Assembly (NCBI GenBank): GCA_003222535.1
Contig: QHWJ01000244.1
Location: 1,830 to 53,529 of the forward strand
Direction: 5' to 3'
Length of the DNA stretch: 51,700 bases
DNA from: Acidobacteriota bacterium
Lineage (GTDB): Bacteria > Acidobacteriota > Vicinamibacteria > Vicinamibacterales > CAVVIG01
The translations under genes and the position numbers were made by a program. Positions within the stretch are counted from its first letter, which is position 1. Each line of letters opens with the position of its first letter. Below the pieces are notes generated by a model. That model did not search any database, was not told the DNA's origin, and saw only the letters and a list, made by a program, of their open reading frames with translations. Below, one piece after another: positions 1 to 7,694 of the stretch.

Positions 1-2340
1 CTCGGCATCGGCGCGAATACAGCGATCTTCAGCTTGATGGACGCGTTGCTCTTGCGCCGCTTGCCGGTCCTCGACGCACAGCAGCTCGTTCAGGTGGCTA
101 TGCAGCCATCATTCCCGTACCCGCTGATCGGTCCCCTGGCAGAGCAACGGGAGATCTTTTCGGGAGCGTTTGGCTTCAGTGCAGTGGCGTTCAATGTCGG
201 TCCGCCTGGTGCCGTCGAACGTACGTCCGGCGCGTGGGTGAGTGGGGCGTACTACGACACGCTCGGCCTGCAACCGATCTCAGGCCGGCTGCTGACCCGA
301 GAAGACGACCGGCCCGGTGCGGCTCCGGCCGTGGTGATCACCGATGGCTACTGGCAGAGAGAATTCGGACGCAGTCCACGAGCCATCGGCCGGCCGATCC
401 TGATCGAGGGCGTGCCCGTGACGATTGTCGGCGTGAGCCCTCCCGGGTTTACGGGAGTCACCATCGGGCAGATCGCAGACGTCACTCTGCCGCTGGCCAT
501 CCTGCCACAACTGCTGCCCGACCAGGCCAGCCTGCTGGGCATCGGGAATTTCTGGCTGCGAGTCCTGGCGCGGCCGAACCGGGACATCACGGCCGCGCAG
601 GCCCAGGCTCGCCTGGCGGTGGTCTGGCCGCAGCTGGTCAATGCCGTACCGACCAGCAGAGCGAACATTCGCCGGATGCTCCTCGCCGCGCATCTCGAGG
701 TCAGTTCCGGCGGTACTGGCTGGTCTTTTCTCCGGCAGCGATTCCGGCAACCGCTGTTCGTGCTGATGGGTGCAGTCGGACTGGTGCTGCTGATTGCCTG
801 CGCGAACGTGGCGAACCTGTTGCTCGCGCGGGCCGCCGCCCGCGAACGAGAAATCGCGGTTCGTCTGGCACTCGGCGCGGGCCGGGGCCGGCTTGTCCGT
901 CAGTTGCTCACCGAGAGCGTGCTGCTCTCGGTCGCCGGCGGTGCCATCGCTGTCGGGTTGGCAGCATTCAGCAGCCGTGTCCTCGTCGATCTGCTGTCGA
1001 CCGGGACGGCCGACGCCCTTGCGCTCGATCTCACGCCCAATTGGCGTGTGATGGGATTCACGGGTCTGGTGACGATCGGAACGAGTCTGATCTTCGGCCT
1101 GGCGCCGGCGGTTCGAGCCACGGCGCTCCGACTCGCTCCTGCGCTGAAGCTGGGGCCAGGGAAAACCGGCATCTCGCATAACCGCATGGCTCCTGCCCTC
1201 GTCGTGCTCCAAGTCTCTCTTTCGCTGTTGCTGCTGACGGGCGCCGGACTCTTTGTGCGGACGCTCGACAACCTCCGTCATCTCGATCCCGGGTTCCGGC
1301 ATGAGGGCGTGCTTCTGGTCACTGTAGACGGGCGAACAGCCGGGTATCGGGGCCAGCAGCTCAAGGCCTTTTACCAACAGCTGATTGAAGATATTCAACA
1401 CGTGGCTGGCGTGACGTCGGTGAGTCTGTCGAAGAACACGCCGCTGAACGGGAGCAGATGGTGGGAGCGCATCGTGGTGGACGGCCGGTCTCCAGGCGTA
1501 GACGAGGACAGCGATTTCAACGGGGTGGCCCCACACTATTTCGAAACGATGCGTACGCCGTTGCTGGCGGGGCGCGACTTCACAGGTCGAGACCATGCGA
1601 CCGCTCCGCGCGTCGCAATCGTCGACGAAGCGTTTGTGCGGCGATACGTTCCAGATGGGCGGCCAATCGGCCGGCATGTGGCACTTGCCGGGGCTCCACT
1701 CCAGCAGATGGAGATCGTGGGGGTCGTCAGGAACACCGCGTCTCGCGGCTTACGCGAGGTCCCGCAACCTACGGTCTACGTGCCGTATGTGCAGCAGGAG
1801 GCCGGCGCCGCGACACTCGAGATGTACGCCGCCGGTTCGCTCGACGACATCGCGACTGCGGTTCGGAACCTCCTTCAGCCGAAGTTGCCCCAGACGCCGG
1901 TACACGTCCGCACGCTCACCGCACAGGTCGAGGGTGTGTTGGTCCAGGAACGCCTGCTCGCACTGTTGGCGAGCAGCTTCGGCGTACTGGCGCTGCTGTT
2001 GGCGGCTGTCGGACTCTACGGCTTGCTGTCGTACACCGTGACCCGCCGCATGAGCGAGATCGGCATCCGCATGGCGCTCGGGGCGCAACGCTCCGAAGTG
2101 ATGGGACTTGTGGTACGTCAGAGCCTGGTGCTGACTACCGTCGGTATCACCCTGGGCCTTGCCGGGGCTGCCACGGTCACACGCTACCTGAAAGGGATGC
2201 TGTTCGGCCTCACGCCGCTCGACCCGGCGACGTTTATCGCGGTCTCGCTGATGTTTGCCTTGATCGCGACGGTTGCGTCGTACGTGCCGGCGCGCCGCGC
2301 AACCAAAGTCGATCCGCTGGTGGCGCTGCGCTGCGAGTAA
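1..2340 (+). CDS. ADOP-type MacB/FtsX ABC permease (5' end outside window)
   Basis: The reading frame is open from base 1. It starts inside the conserved stretch LGIGANTAIFSL, which in acidobacterial duplicated orphan permeases (ADOPs) follows the first membrane helix, so the true start lies upstream. Two MacB-type periplasmic domains alternate with two FtsX permease domains. The first FtsX block follows RQPLFVLMGAVGLVLLIACA and contains EREIAVRLALGAGRGRL. The second contains SEIGIRMALGAQRSEV, and the protein ends in PARRATKVDPLVALRCE. No ATPase domain is present, as is usual for ADOPs. The family is assumed to carry out envelope transport or mechanotransmission with a separate ATPase; the substrate is unknown. 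A degraded start of a second such gene lies just downstream (2422-2481). Confidence 0.93.
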   Translation, partial: LGIGANTAIFSLMDALLLRRLPVLDAQQLVQVAMQPSFPYPLIGPLAEQREIFSGAFGFSAVAFNVGPPGAVERTSGAWVSGAYYDTLGLQPISGRLLTREDDRPGAAPAVVITDGYWQREFGRSPRAIGRPILIEGVPVTIVGVSPPGFTGVTIGQIADVTLPLAILPQLLPDQASLLGIGNFWLRVLARPNRDITAAQAQARLAVVWPQLVNAVPTSRANIRRMLLAAHLEVSSGGTGWSFLRQRFRQPLFVLMGAVGLVLLIACANVANLLLARAAAREREIAVRLALGAGRGRLVRQLLTESVLLSVAGGAIAVGLAAFSSRVLVDLLSTGTADALALDLTPNWRVMGFTGLVTIGTSLIFGLAPAVRATALRLAPALKLGPGKTGISHNRMAPALVVLQVSLSLLLLTGAGLFVRTLDNLRHLDPGFRHEGVLLVTVDGRTAGYRGQQLKAFYQQLIEDIQHVAGVTSVSLSKNTPLNGSRWWERIVVDGRSPGVDEDSDFNGVAPHYFETMRTPLLAGRDFTGRDHATAPRVAIVDEAFVRRYVPDGRPIGRHVALAGAPLQQMEIVGVVRNTASRGLREVPQPTVYVPYVQQEAGAATLEMYAAGSLDDIATAVRNLLQPKLPQTPVHVRTLTAQVEGVLVQERLLALLASSFGVLALLLAAVGLYGLLSYTVTRRMSEIGIRMALGAQRSEVMGLVVRQSLVLTTVGITLGLAGAATVTRYLKGMLFGLTPLDPATFIAVSLMFALIATVASYVPARRATKVDPLVALRCE

Positions 2341-2346
2341 CCGAAC

Positions 2347-2371
2347 GGCGACCCTGAAAGGGTCGCCCTAC
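2347..2371 (-). repeat. REP-like palindrome, CTAC at foot
   Basis: A perfect stem with 9-bp arms GGCGACCCT and AGGGTCGCC around GAA is followed directly by CTAC. On the minus strand this reads GTAG plus hairpin, the layout of REP elements. It starts 6 bases after the permease stop codon, so it could also act as a transcript-end hairpin. There is no T-tract. Relatives occur at 7653, 24863, 38437 and 42170. Confidence 0.8.
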
Positions 2372-2421
2372 ACGTTCAGGAGAAAGGAGCGCGAGCCTTT
2401 CAGGCGAGCGGTGACGCGATC

Positions 2422-2481
2422 ATGAAACGTTTTTTCCTGAGGATCCTCAACGCCCTGGCTTCACAACATCTCGCGGCGTAG
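2422..2481 (+). pseudogene. Remnant of an ADOP permease N-terminus
   Basis: A 19-codon reading frame encodes MKRFFLRILNALASQHLAA and then stops. It resembles the usual amino-terminal segment of ADOP permeases (pattern M-R-R-x-L-L-R-L-L-N-A-L). ADOP genes often occur in tandem and a full permease lies directly upstream, so I read this as the decayed start of a neighbouring copy. The similarity rests on about 12 residues and was judged by eye. Confidence 0.4.
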
Positions 2482-2508
2482 GAAGGAACGAAGCGGCCGA
2501 TGAGACGA

Positions 2509-2537
2509 TTGAGACAATGAGATGACTGTGATACGAT
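2509..2537 (+). promoter_or_regulatory. Candidate promoter of the HTH/PIN pair
   Basis: TTGAGA and TACGAT are separated by exactly 17 bases. The -10-like box ends 7 bases before the antitoxin ATG at 2545, so transcription would start at or near the A of the start codon and give a leaderless message. No Shine-Dalgarno sequence is visible upstream of 2545, which fits. Nearby GATGAGAC/GATTGAGAC/AATGAGATGAC units could be autoregulatory binding sites. Confidence 0.4.
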
Positions 2538-2544
2538 TTGTGGA

Positions 2545-2826
2545 ATGCCGGCGCAAATGGTCACGGTCGACGAAGCGGGTCGTGCGCTGGGGGTGTCCCG
2601 TTCCACTGTCTGGCGCCTGATCCAGCGCGGCGACCTTCCAAGCGTTCGGCGCCGTGGACGGCGACTCGTTCCGGCCACCGCTATTCAGACCCGTACACGT
2701 CGTCACCGCGCCGCGCAGATTCCGCCCCTCACTCTCGACCATCCGATGTTCCGCCTCGTCGGCGCGGGTCGCGGCGGCGGCAGGACGCCCGGCGCGCGCG
2801 ACAAGCATGCCATCCTCGAGCGGTGA
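2545..2826 (+). CDS. Excisionase-type helix-turn-helix antitoxin
   Basis: A 93-residue protein. Residues 5-45 carry a MerR/excisionase-type helix-turn-helix: VTVDEAGRALGVSRSTVWRL followed by IQRGDLPSVRRRGRRLVPA. The rest is basic and proline-rich, and would be the part that neutralises the toxin. The stop codon overlaps the start of the downstream PIN gene by four bases (GTGA). That coupling is typical of antitoxin-toxin operons, in which the antitoxin binds its own promoter and inhibits the toxin. The function is inferred from the fold and the neighbour. A stand-alone DNA-binding protein is the alternative. Confidence 0.75.
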   Translation: MPAQMVTVDEAGRALGVSRSTVWRLIQRGDLPSVRRRGRRLVPATAIQTRTRRHRAAQIPPLTLDHPMFRLVGAGRGGGRTPGARDKHAILER

Positions 2827-3233
2827 TCCGCAGCGTTCTCTGGGATTCGAGCGCGATCCTTGCGTTGCTCGACGCTGATGATGCGGACCATGCGCGCGCG
2901 GTCGCCGTGGCCCGTGACATCGCGTCCGAGCGGCGGCCGAGCTTCATCACCAACTATGTCGAGGCGGAAACCCACGCGCTCCTCGTGCGAAAGCTCGGAA
3001 GACTGATAGCCCGCCAGTGGCTGCTGACGGGCGGGTTGCCGATCCTGCGCGCGCTCCCCGCCGAAGAGCAACGCGCCAGAGAGATTCTGGCTCAACACAC
3101 CGACAAAGACTGGACCCTGTGCGATGCGGTTTCGTTTGCCCTGCTCGACGCCCGCCGCATCGCGAGAGCCTTCACATTCGATCATCATTTCCGGCAGTAC
3201 GGACGTATTCAGGTGCTCGGGTTGGGTGGGTGA
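2823..3233 (+). CDS. PIN-domain ribonuclease toxin (VapC-like)
   Basis: A 136-residue protein with the length and plan of a single PIN domain. The GTG start overlaps the antitoxin stop. The acidic residues expected to hold Mg2+ are present: the first Asp in VLWDSSAILALLD, Glu in NYVEAETHALL, and Asp in TLCDAVSFALLD and AFTFDHHFRQYG. PIN toxins cut tRNA, rRNA or mRNA when released from their antitoxin. The target cannot be told from sequence. The longer frame starting at 2538 is out of frame with the antitoxin and has no family match before the GTG, so I reject that start. Confidence 0.8.
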   Translation: MIRSVLWDSSAILALLDADDADHARAVAVARDIASERRPSFITNYVEAETHALLVRKLGRLIARQWLLTGGLPILRALPAEEQRAREILAQHTDKDWTLCDAVSFALLDARRIARAFTFDHHFRQYGRIQVLGLGG

Positions 3234-3299
3234 GGACGGCCTTGTTTCATCCCATACGGTGTGTCGCAGACACATGTGGCACTCCTTGTGAAGCCGAAC

Positions 3300-6254
3300 T
3301 CAGAAGCTGATCAGCAGTGCGAGCCGCATCAGCCGGCCCTGCAGGACGTTCTGAGGCTGACCAAGGCTCAAACCGAAAGATTGAACCTCCTGCAGCACGG
3401 TGTTTGCGTTCATGACGTTGAACACCGCCAACTGCCCTTGGACCTCTTTCTGGTGGTACCTGAAGGTCCGCTTGGCGCTCAGGTCGAGCTGGTTCCAGCG
3501 CGGCTCGAATTTTGTGTTCGGTTCAATCAGGTTGAAGCCGGGAGCCTGGGTTTGCGACCCGGCCGCCAGGAGGATCGGCGCCGACACGGCCGCTCGCGTG
3601 CGCTGGCCATTCGGGAACACGGACGCCGGCACCGTCCAGTAGACGCCGAGCGACGGATCCTGTGCGGTGTAACTGTTGCCTTTCCCGGCAAAGCTGAGGA
3701 ACACGCCGCTGACCTCGACGCCCCACCCGAGGGGGTAGTTCGCCGACAGCTTGAAGTCGTTCCTGAACGGCGGCTTGCCCGTCTTTCCATACTGCTGGAA
3801 GGTCTCGCCGGTTTGATCGCAGAACCGCAGCTTGTTCGGATCGTACTGATCGCATGAGACGGTGATCAGCCGGTCGTTGCTCCATCCGCCGAACACATTT
3901 GCCCCACGGGGCAGCCGGGCGTTGAAGCTTGCCTCGAATCCGTCGTAGACCGTCCGATTGATGTTCGAGTTGATGTCAATCAGCTGCTTCGAATAGAGCC
4001 CGGCTTTGGGGGAGTTGAGATTGAACAGCGTGAATGTCTCCCCATTGCCGATCGGATTCGCCACCTGGAACGGTGTCCAATCGTCCATCGTCAGGAGCGG
4101 ATTCTGCTGCGCCTCCTGGTTATAGAAATGACGATGGTAGTAGCCGCCGAACACCGACAACCGTGGCAGCAACTGGTGCTGAATCCCGGCCGCGGTCTCG
4201 ACGTTGTACTCGCGAGCAAGTCCGGCAGCCGCAGACCTGCCGGTCGAGATCCCGAAGTTCGCGTTGCCGCTCGGCCCGATTTCGTTGTCCTCGGCGATGT
4301 CGTTGCGATTGAGATCGGTCCAATTGCGCGATTCGTTGACGGTCGTAAACGGATCGTAGCGCTTGGCCCAGCCGCCCGCCCACGGCAGCATGTACTTGCT
4401 GACGCTCGCTTTGATCGCCGTCTTGGCGTCGCCGAACAAATCGTACACGGCGCTGAACCGCGGCGACACGTTGTTCCAGTTCGGCATGTCCGGGATTTCA
4501 GGCTGGCAGAAGGCTGCAACGAACCGGCCCGCGGCGCGGCACCCTCCCTGGATTTTGGCGTTGAAGTGATCGTAGCGGAAGCCCGGACTGAGCGTGAGCC
4601 TCTTCAACGTCCACACATCCTGGGCGTAGATCCCGAGGTCGGCGTTCACGTACTCGTAATATCGCGTGGGGGTGTTGTAGACCGTTACGGAATTGGCGGT
4701 CTCAACCCCTGCGGCGTTCGAGATGTAGTTCTGGACGATATCGCCCGTTCTCAACTGAGAGTTGCCGTCTACGCCGAACGACCACTGCGCGCCGGTCTTC
4801 AACGCGTGAGATCCCGTCACGTACGACAACGCCGTCGACAACACTCTCCGGTCGGGATAGGTACCCGTCGATCCGCCGGGCGCTGCGCCAAAAACGTTGG
4901 TCGTCGTGTTGTTGGTGTGCGTCACCTGTGTGAACCACTCGGGAGTGAACGGGTGTTGAGCGATTTGCTCAATCGCGGGCTGGTATTGCTGGCTGAGCCT
5001 TTCGATGTTGGTCGAGTAGCCGGCCTCATAAAGCAGCCTGTTGGTGATCGTGGACGTGAACTTCACCTGCCCCACGTAGTACAGGGCATGCCGCCAATCC
5101 CGAATGTCGGATGCCGTCACCGGATCGACATTGGGTGCCAGCTCGGGATCTTTGTGCTTCCAGATGCGTTCCATGTAGGCGCTGAGCTTGTTCCTGGGCG
5201 TCGCCTGGTATGTCAAGCGCGCAAGCACATCCCGCACGAACTGACCCTGGATGGCGGGATCGCCCACCTTGAACGTCTCGTAGGGCACTTTGTAGTACGT
5301 GTTGGCCACGCCTTCGTCCACCGACACGTGTCGAGCCGTGCTGAAGAACCAGAACTTGTCGCGGACGATCGGCCCACCCATGTTGAAGTTGAAGTCCTGC
5401 ACGTGCTGGACGAAGTTGCGATACAGGAATCCCCTGGCCTTGAGTGCATCGTCGTTGTTGTCGCTCTGCCAACCGTGCGCGGTGCCGCCGAAGAAGCCGC
5501 CACCCTTGAAGGTGTTCCCGCCGTCTTTCGGGATCATGTTGACGCGTACCCCTCCGGACGCCACTTCAGCGGGAAGCGCGCTCGTCTGGAAGACGACCTG
5601 CTGCGCGAGCGCGTCGTCGTTGTAGGCCTGGATGTTGCCGTCGCCCATCGAGCTGTTGACGTTCATGCCGTCCACCTGCATGCTCGTGTGGCGGTCGTCG
5701 GCGCCATGCGTCCGCATGTAGGCCTGCTCCATGCCCTGGGAGCCCCCGACGTCAGGGCGACTGAGCTTCACCCCCGGAATCGGCGCGCCCACCGTCTGCA
5801 TGTTCCGAGTCGACGGCAGCGCGTCGAGCACGGAGCGCTCGAGGACGTGCGTTCGTTGGGCGTTCTGCACGTCGACCAGCGGTGACTGGCCCGAGACAGT
5901 CACGCTTTCCTCGATGGAGCCGACCTTGAGCTCGGCGTTGATCGGGACCGTCGTGTTGCCGGGCAATTCCACGATCTCGCGCACAACCGTCGCAAATCCG
6001 GTCAAGGTGAACGTCATCTTGTACGTGCCTGGCCGCAGATCCACGATGGTGTAGCGCCCCTCGCCGTCGGATACGACGGACCTGGCCTTCTCGATGAGCA
6101 CGGGACTGGACGCTTCGACGGTGACGCCGGGGAGCACGGCGCCGCTCGCGTCTTTGACGACGCCCGAGAAGGCGCTTTGAGCGTCTGCTGCTGTCGGCCG
6201 GAAGAGCAGGCAGGCGATCGCAACCACGAGCACTGGTCCGAGTTTTTGCCACAT
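3300..6254 (-). CDS. TonB-dependent receptor, Oar-like (receptor 1)
   Basis: A 984-residue outer-membrane receptor. The chosen ATG has GGAGG about 8 bases upstream and begins a clean signal peptide (MWQKLGPVLVVAIACLLF to ADAQ). Residues about 25-115 form a carboxypeptidase-regulatory-like domain (SGVVKDASGAVLPGVTVEAS, then YTIVDLRPGTYKMTFTLTGF). A plug domain follows (about 120-250, with MNVNSSMGDGN and VRVNMIPKDGGNTFKG), then a long beta-barrel ending in phenylalanine, the usual signal for BAM insertion. Such Oar-like receptors are numerous in Acidobacteriota and take up large or complexed substrates using TonB energy; the ligand is unknown. It may be read with the upstream minus-strand genes, although a repeat-rich gap of about 340 bases lies between. 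Confidence 0.93.
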   Translation of the reverse strand: MWQKLGPVLVVAIACLLFRPTAADAQSAFSGVVKDASGAVLPGVTVEASSPVLIEKARSVVSDGEGRYTIVDLRPGTYKMTFTLTGFATVVREIVELPGNTTVPINAELKVGSIEESVTVSGQSPLVDVQNAQRTHVLERSVLDALPSTRNMQTVGAPIPGVKLSRPDVGGSQGMEQAYMRTHGADDRHTSMQVDGMNVNSSMGDGNIQAYNDDALAQQVVFQTSALPAEVASGGVRVNMIPKDGGNTFKGGGFFGGTAHGWQSDNNDDALKARGFLYRNFVQHVQDFNFNMGGPIVRDKFWFFSTARHVSVDEGVANTYYKVPYETFKVGDPAIQGQFVRDVLARLTYQATPRNKLSAYMERIWKHKDPELAPNVDPVTASDIRDWRHALYYVGQVKFTSTITNRLLYEAGYSTNIERLSQQYQPAIEQIAQHPFTPEWFTQVTHTNNTTTNVFGAAPGGSTGTYPDRRVLSTALSYVTGSHALKTGAQWSFGVDGNSQLRTGDIVQNYISNAAGVETANSVTVYNTPTRYYEYVNADLGIYAQDVWTLKRLTLSPGFRYDHFNAKIQGGCRAAGRFVAAFCQPEIPDMPNWNNVSPRFSAVYDLFGDAKTAIKASVSKYMLPWAGGWAKRYDPFTTVNESRNWTDLNRNDIAEDNEIGPSGNANFGISTGRSAAAGLAREYNVETAAGIQHQLLPRLSVFGGYYHRHFYNQEAQQNPLLTMDDWTPFQVANPIGNGETFTLFNLNSPKAGLYSKQLIDINSNINRTVYDGFEASFNARLPRGANVFGGWSNDRLITVSCDQYDPNKLRFCDQTGETFQQYGKTGKPPFRNDFKLSANYPLGWGVEVSGVFLSFAGKGNSYTAQDPSLGVYWTVPASVFPNGQRTRAAVSAPILLAAGSQTQAPGFNLIEPNTKFEPRWNQLDLSAKRTFRYHQKEVQGQLAVFNVMNANTVLQEVQSFGLSLGQPQNVLQGRLMRLALLISF

Positions 6255-6593
6255 ACATTCCTCCAATGCGCGTGAGTGCAGCTCTGTGTACCCAATCGAA
6301 CCCGATATGAACGGAGTCCGCGGCACGAACGACAACGGTATGACGCAGCCGAGCCTGAGTCTAGCTCCCGAGGTCACCCGGCTCAAGGCTTATCCGCGGG
6401 GTTGGCATTGATTAATTGAGATTAGGCCCATTCAGGCTCCCTGAAGGGACGGCCCTATCGCTAGGTGTCTGATGTCGGCCTCTCCCAATTTGAAGGCGAA
6501 CCACGAACGAAACGAAAACAGGAACACCACGAAACGATTGGTCTTCTTTCGTGCCTTTCGTGCGTTTCGTGTTTTTCGTGGGAAGCCGGGGCG
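6255..6593. other. Gene-free leader region upstream of receptor 1
   Basis: No credible coding frame. It holds a short imperfect palindrome near 6426-6457 (TTCAGG facing CCTGAA) that looks like a worn REP element, and the inverted repeat at 6498-6582. The promoter of receptor 1 may lie here, but I see no convincing -35/-10 pair. Confidence 0.5.
6498..6582. repeat. Inverted repeat with arms of degenerate CACGAAA units
   Basis: The left arm is a run of ACCACGAA, CGAAACG and CACGAAACG units. The right arm is the complementary run TTTCGTGCC, TTTCGTGCG, TTTCGTG, TTTTTCGTGG. The whole can fold into one long imperfect hairpin. The same unit type occurs at 32660-32715 and 42381-42476. Confidence 0.8.
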
Positions 6594-7613
6594 TTAGCGT
6601 CCGTCTTGCGTCCGCGCCCCGCGGAGGATGCCTTCCACGCTGCGCGCGTTGCCTTCGTGACACGCGTACTCGAAGACCGGGCCCTCGGTCTTCGTCAGGG
6701 AAATCGACGCGGTCCAGGGCCGCGTCCACGTCGTCGGGTCTTCGGCCGTGAATTCGTATTCGACCGTGTCGTCGCGGACGCGCGTGAAGCGCTCAATCAG
6801 ATGAAGGTGCTCGCCGGATCCGCGGAAGTTCGTCTTGTCGGTGAAGTTGATGGTATCGACGACCAGCGTATCGGCTGCCCAGCGGCCGCGCGCCTCTCCC
6901 ATCCACCGTTGCACGTTCCCGCGCGGACGCCCGTCCATCGGAACGATGCGCGCGTCGTGAATCATCTCGTTGAAAATCACGACGTAGTCGCGGAACTGGA
7001 AGAACTGGACGTTGTTGTTGTACACGCCCGGCAGCATCGGCGGACCCGCGATCGACCACTGGAGACACCGCTCGTTCAGGCCGAGATCTTCAGGTCCCTC
7101 CCCGATGCCGTGCGCACGGCGTGTCTCTGCGCGCGCCGCGGCTCGTGCCATCGCGTCTTTCGTCTGCGGCGGTAATCGCCCGTCCGGCGGATCCAGGATC
7201 AAGGACGTCCGCCTGTTCATCAGATGACGCGTGCCCGGGTCCCACCAATCCGGACCGGCCGTGTTGTTCGTCACGCTCTGCCGTTCGATCGTCTGCCGCT
7301 CGAATGCCGCCGCCTCCTCGTCCGTGAACACGCTTTTCCCGGCCAGCCCCTGGGGACGTTCAAGCGGCGTCATCGTGGCGTAGTTCCAGGTGCCGCTCAG
7401 ATCCGGGTCGCCCCACGCTGTGCGGGGCAGGGTCCAATTCGAGGCCGGACCCTCCACCCCAACGCGGCTGCCGCGTTGGGGACCCCGGCCCGGCTGCGCC
7501 CGGCCGGCGATGCGCCGATAGGGATTGGGCTCGGCGAAGGTGCCCAGCCCGGATCCCCACAGCACGATGACGACGAGGAGCGGTACCGCGCGGACGCGCA
7601 ACGTGTTCCTCAC
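6594..7613 (-). CDS. Secreted protein of unknown function, PDLSGTW family
   Basis: About 339 residues with an N-terminal hydrophobic segment (VPLLVVIVLWGSGLGTFA), so likely exported. Recognisable blocks are WGDPDLSGTWNYATMTPLER near residue 70, SVFTDEEAAAFERQ, TSLILDPPDGRLPP and GLNERCLQW, followed by a beta-rich region up to EYACHEGNARSVEGIL. Proteins with this arrangement are common in acidobacterial genomes, often near quinoproteins and TonB receptors. No biochemical role is known to me. The start is uncertain: a GTG at 7613 has an AGGAAG too close to it, and a TTG a few codons on is possible. It lies 81 bases downstream of the quinoprotein gene, with two palindromes in the gap. Confidence 0.8.
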   Translation of the reverse strand: MRNTLRVRAVPLLVVIVLWGSGLGTFAEPNPYRRIAGRAQPGRGPQRGSRVGVEGPASNWTLPRTAWGDPDLSGTWNYATMTPLERPQGLAGKSVFTDEEAAAFERQTIERQSVTNNTAGPDWWDPGTRHLMNRRTSLILDPPDGRLPPQTKDAMARAAARAETRRAHGIGEGPEDLGLNERCLQWSIAGPPMLPGVYNNNVQFFQFRDYVVIFNEMIHDARIVPMDGRPRGNVQRWMGEARGRWAADTLVVDTINFTDKTNFRGSGEHLHLIERFTRVRDDTVEYEFTAEDPTTWTRPWTASISLTKTEGPVFEYACHEGNARSVEGILRGARTQDGR

Positions 7614-7626
7614 CTTCCTGCGATGG

Positions 7627-7673
7627 GGGCGAGGCGTTCAGCCTCGCCCAACGGCGGCCCTGAAAGGGTCGCC
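7627..7673. repeat. Two adjacent palindromes between co-oriented genes
   Basis: The first palindrome (7627-7649) has arms GGGCGAGGC and GCCTCGCCC around GTTCA. The second (7653-7673) has arms GGCGGCCCT and AGGGTCGCC around GAA and is a one-mismatch relative of the element at 2347; the following CTAC is worn to CCAC. Placed between two genes of one transcript, they could stabilise the upstream message or lower downstream expression. Confidence 0.75.
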
Positions 7674-7694
7674 CCACACGCATTTGAAACCGAT

